This document shows, piece after piece, positions 6,449 through 6,939 of a stretch of DNA of 6,939 bases (the first letter of the stretch is position 1; every line of letters starts with the position of its first letter). The position numbers and the translations under genes were made by a program. The notes below the pieces were generated by a model. The model had not been told where the DNA came from, did not search any database, and saw nothing but the letters and a program-made list of their open reading frames with translations. The DNA is taken from the NCBI GenBank assembly GCA_021731325.1, contig JAKFXP010000070.1:1-6939 (forward strand). Reading direction: 5' to 3'. This DNA is from Parcubacteria group bacterium (lineage in GTDB: Bacteria; Patescibacteriota; Minisyncoccia; Phycocordibacterales; UBA12088).

Positions 6449-6714
6449 ACATCTACTGCTTTTTTGCGTTTAACGGTACCGTCAAACTTGATGGTACGGA
6501 TGTCACGGAAAGAGACCGTGCCAGACGCCACGGCATACAAGGTGTAATCATTGCCCGTGCGGACGTTTTTACCTGCCTCAATCTTACTACCCCGCTGCCG
6601 AATGATAATGCTGCCAGGCTGAGCCTGTTCGCCAGCATATAGCTTGGTACCAAGATATTTTGGTTGTGAGTCGCGGAGATTTCTTGCTGTTCCGCCAGCT
6701 TTTCTATGTGCCAT
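6442..6714 (-). CDS. rpmA: Ribosomal protein L27 (bL27)
   Basis: 90 residues, close to the usual length of about 85. bL27 sits in the large subunit with its N-terminal tail reaching the peptidyl transferase centre. The N-terminus MAHRKAGGTARNLRDSQPKYLG matches the family's MAHKKAGGSxRNGRDSxxKxLG. The hallmark IIIRQRGSKIEAGKNV (37-52) and GNDYTLYAVASGTV (54-67) follow. The tail is KRKKAVDVI. There is no Firmicutes-type N-terminal cleavage extension. The start is fixed by this N-terminus. No SD precedes it: the sequence before ATG reads TTATATACT, with a TATACT touching the ATG. This is too close to act as a -10 for this start, so its promoter is unclear. One candidate is the minus-strand TATAAA at 6759-6754. 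The gene is not beside rplU, its usual partner, within this window. Confidence 0.97.
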   Translation of the reverse strand: MAHRKAGGTARNLRDSQPKYLGTKLYAGEQAQPGSIIIRQRGSKIEAGKNVRTGNDYTLYAVASGTVSFRDIRTIKFDGTVKRKKAVDVI

Positions 6715-6731
6715 AGTATATAAGAAGTAGG

Positions 6732-6761
6732 TTGTTGGAGGTAGGGATGTAGTTTTATACT
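6732..6761 (+). promoter_or_regulatory. Promoter of the right-edge membrane protein gene (near-leaderless)
   Basis: TTGTTG (6732-6737) is followed after 18 bp by TATACT (6756-6761), which ends 9 nt before the GTG at 6771. Transcription would start within about 3 nt of the start codon. A minus-strand TATAAA (6759 to 6754) overlaps this -10 box and could serve rpmA. The 56-nt divergent gap holds no other structure that I can recognise. Confidence 0.45.
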
Positions 6762-6770
6762 AAAGCTACC

Positions 6771-6939
6771 GTGGGATATAAGATACCAGAGATACTGAAG
6801 TCACGCAAGGCCGAAGAGGGGGCAGTATTACTTGCCATTTTTTTGCTGAGTGGCGTGTCGTTTGGATTAGGTAGACTTTCTATCGAACACCCGGAACAGG
6901 CATCGGTGGCGTTATGCGCTCTCACGCCCCCACCCCAAA
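6771..6939 (+). CDS. Single-pass membrane protein of unknown function, N-terminal part (3' end outside window)
   Basis: The frame starts at GTG 6771 and stays open to the right edge (56 complete codons); it closes upstream at TAG 6750-6752. The residues run MGYKIPEILKSRKAEEGA, then a hydrophobic helix VLLAIFLLSGVSFGLG (about 19-34), then RLSIEHPEQASVALCALTPPPQ. A short, basic cytoplasmic tail followed by one helix and a Pro-rich linker suggests an N-terminally anchored protein whose main domain lies outside the membrane. The SFGLGRLS ending of the helix reminds me of small anchored proteins frequent in Patescibacteria, but the diagnostic domain is beyond the window and I do not name a function. 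GTG was chosen because it is the first start after the in-frame stop and a TATACT box ends 9 nt upstream. Confidence 0.65.
   Translation, partial: MGYKIPEILKSRKAEEGAVLLAIFLLSGVSFGLGRLSIEHPEQASVALCALTPPPQ

Noticed and set aside
1..6939. Alternative genetic code (TGA as glycine)
   Set aside because: All genes read through at full expected length with the standard code, glycines use GGN, and no in-frame TGA is present.

Overview
The window looks like a piece of chromosome from a Candidate Phyla Radiation (Patescibacteria) bacterium, most likely Parcubacteria-like. This is an inference from protein character. The cysteinyl-tRNA synthetase has a variant zinc-site segment, and the first gene resembles the TraG/VirD4-type ATPases common in these genomes. 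No start codon here has a convincing Shine-Dalgarno (SD) sequence, and the gene order is fragmented: rplI and rpmA are present without their usual partners. The standard code fits: all seven visible stops are TAA or TAG, and the frames have no in-frame TGA, so the TGA=Gly code of Absconditabacteria/Gracilibacteria is not supported. No tRNA, rRNA, CRISPR array, insertion sequence or prophage gene was seen.

Layout from left to right: (1) the C-terminal part of a TraG/VirD4/HerA-like ATPase, + strand, running off the left edge; (2) a CPA1/NhaP-type cation:proton antiporter, + strand; (3) cysS, - strand, whose stop codon directly abuts the antiporter stop; (4) a CorA-type divalent metal channel, - strand, upstream of cysS and probably partly co-transcribed with it; (5) diverging from corA, a membrane-anchored S41 (CtpA-type) serine protease, + strand, followed by (6) rplI (ribosomal protein L9); (7) a bidirectional intrinsic terminator shared with convergent (8) rpmA (ribosomal protein L27), - strand; (9) diverging from rpmA, the N-terminus of an unrecognised single-pass membrane protein, + strand, cut by the right edge.

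The genes are mostly housekeeping: translation (CysRS, L9, L27), ion homeostasis (antiporter, CorA) and envelope proteolysis. They do not form one pathway. The most distinctive feature is regulatory. At least four start codons sit only 7-10 nt downstream of a -10-like hexamer (TATACT or TACGAT), which predicts leaderless or nearly leaderless mRNAs. The divergent corA and S41 protease promoters share a 16-nt core arranged as an inverted repeat. By contrast, the only textbook SD-like sequence, a 14-nt match to the complement of a bacterial 16S rRNA 3' tail, lies between corA and cysS in the antisense orientation. I see no complete new multi-gene system.
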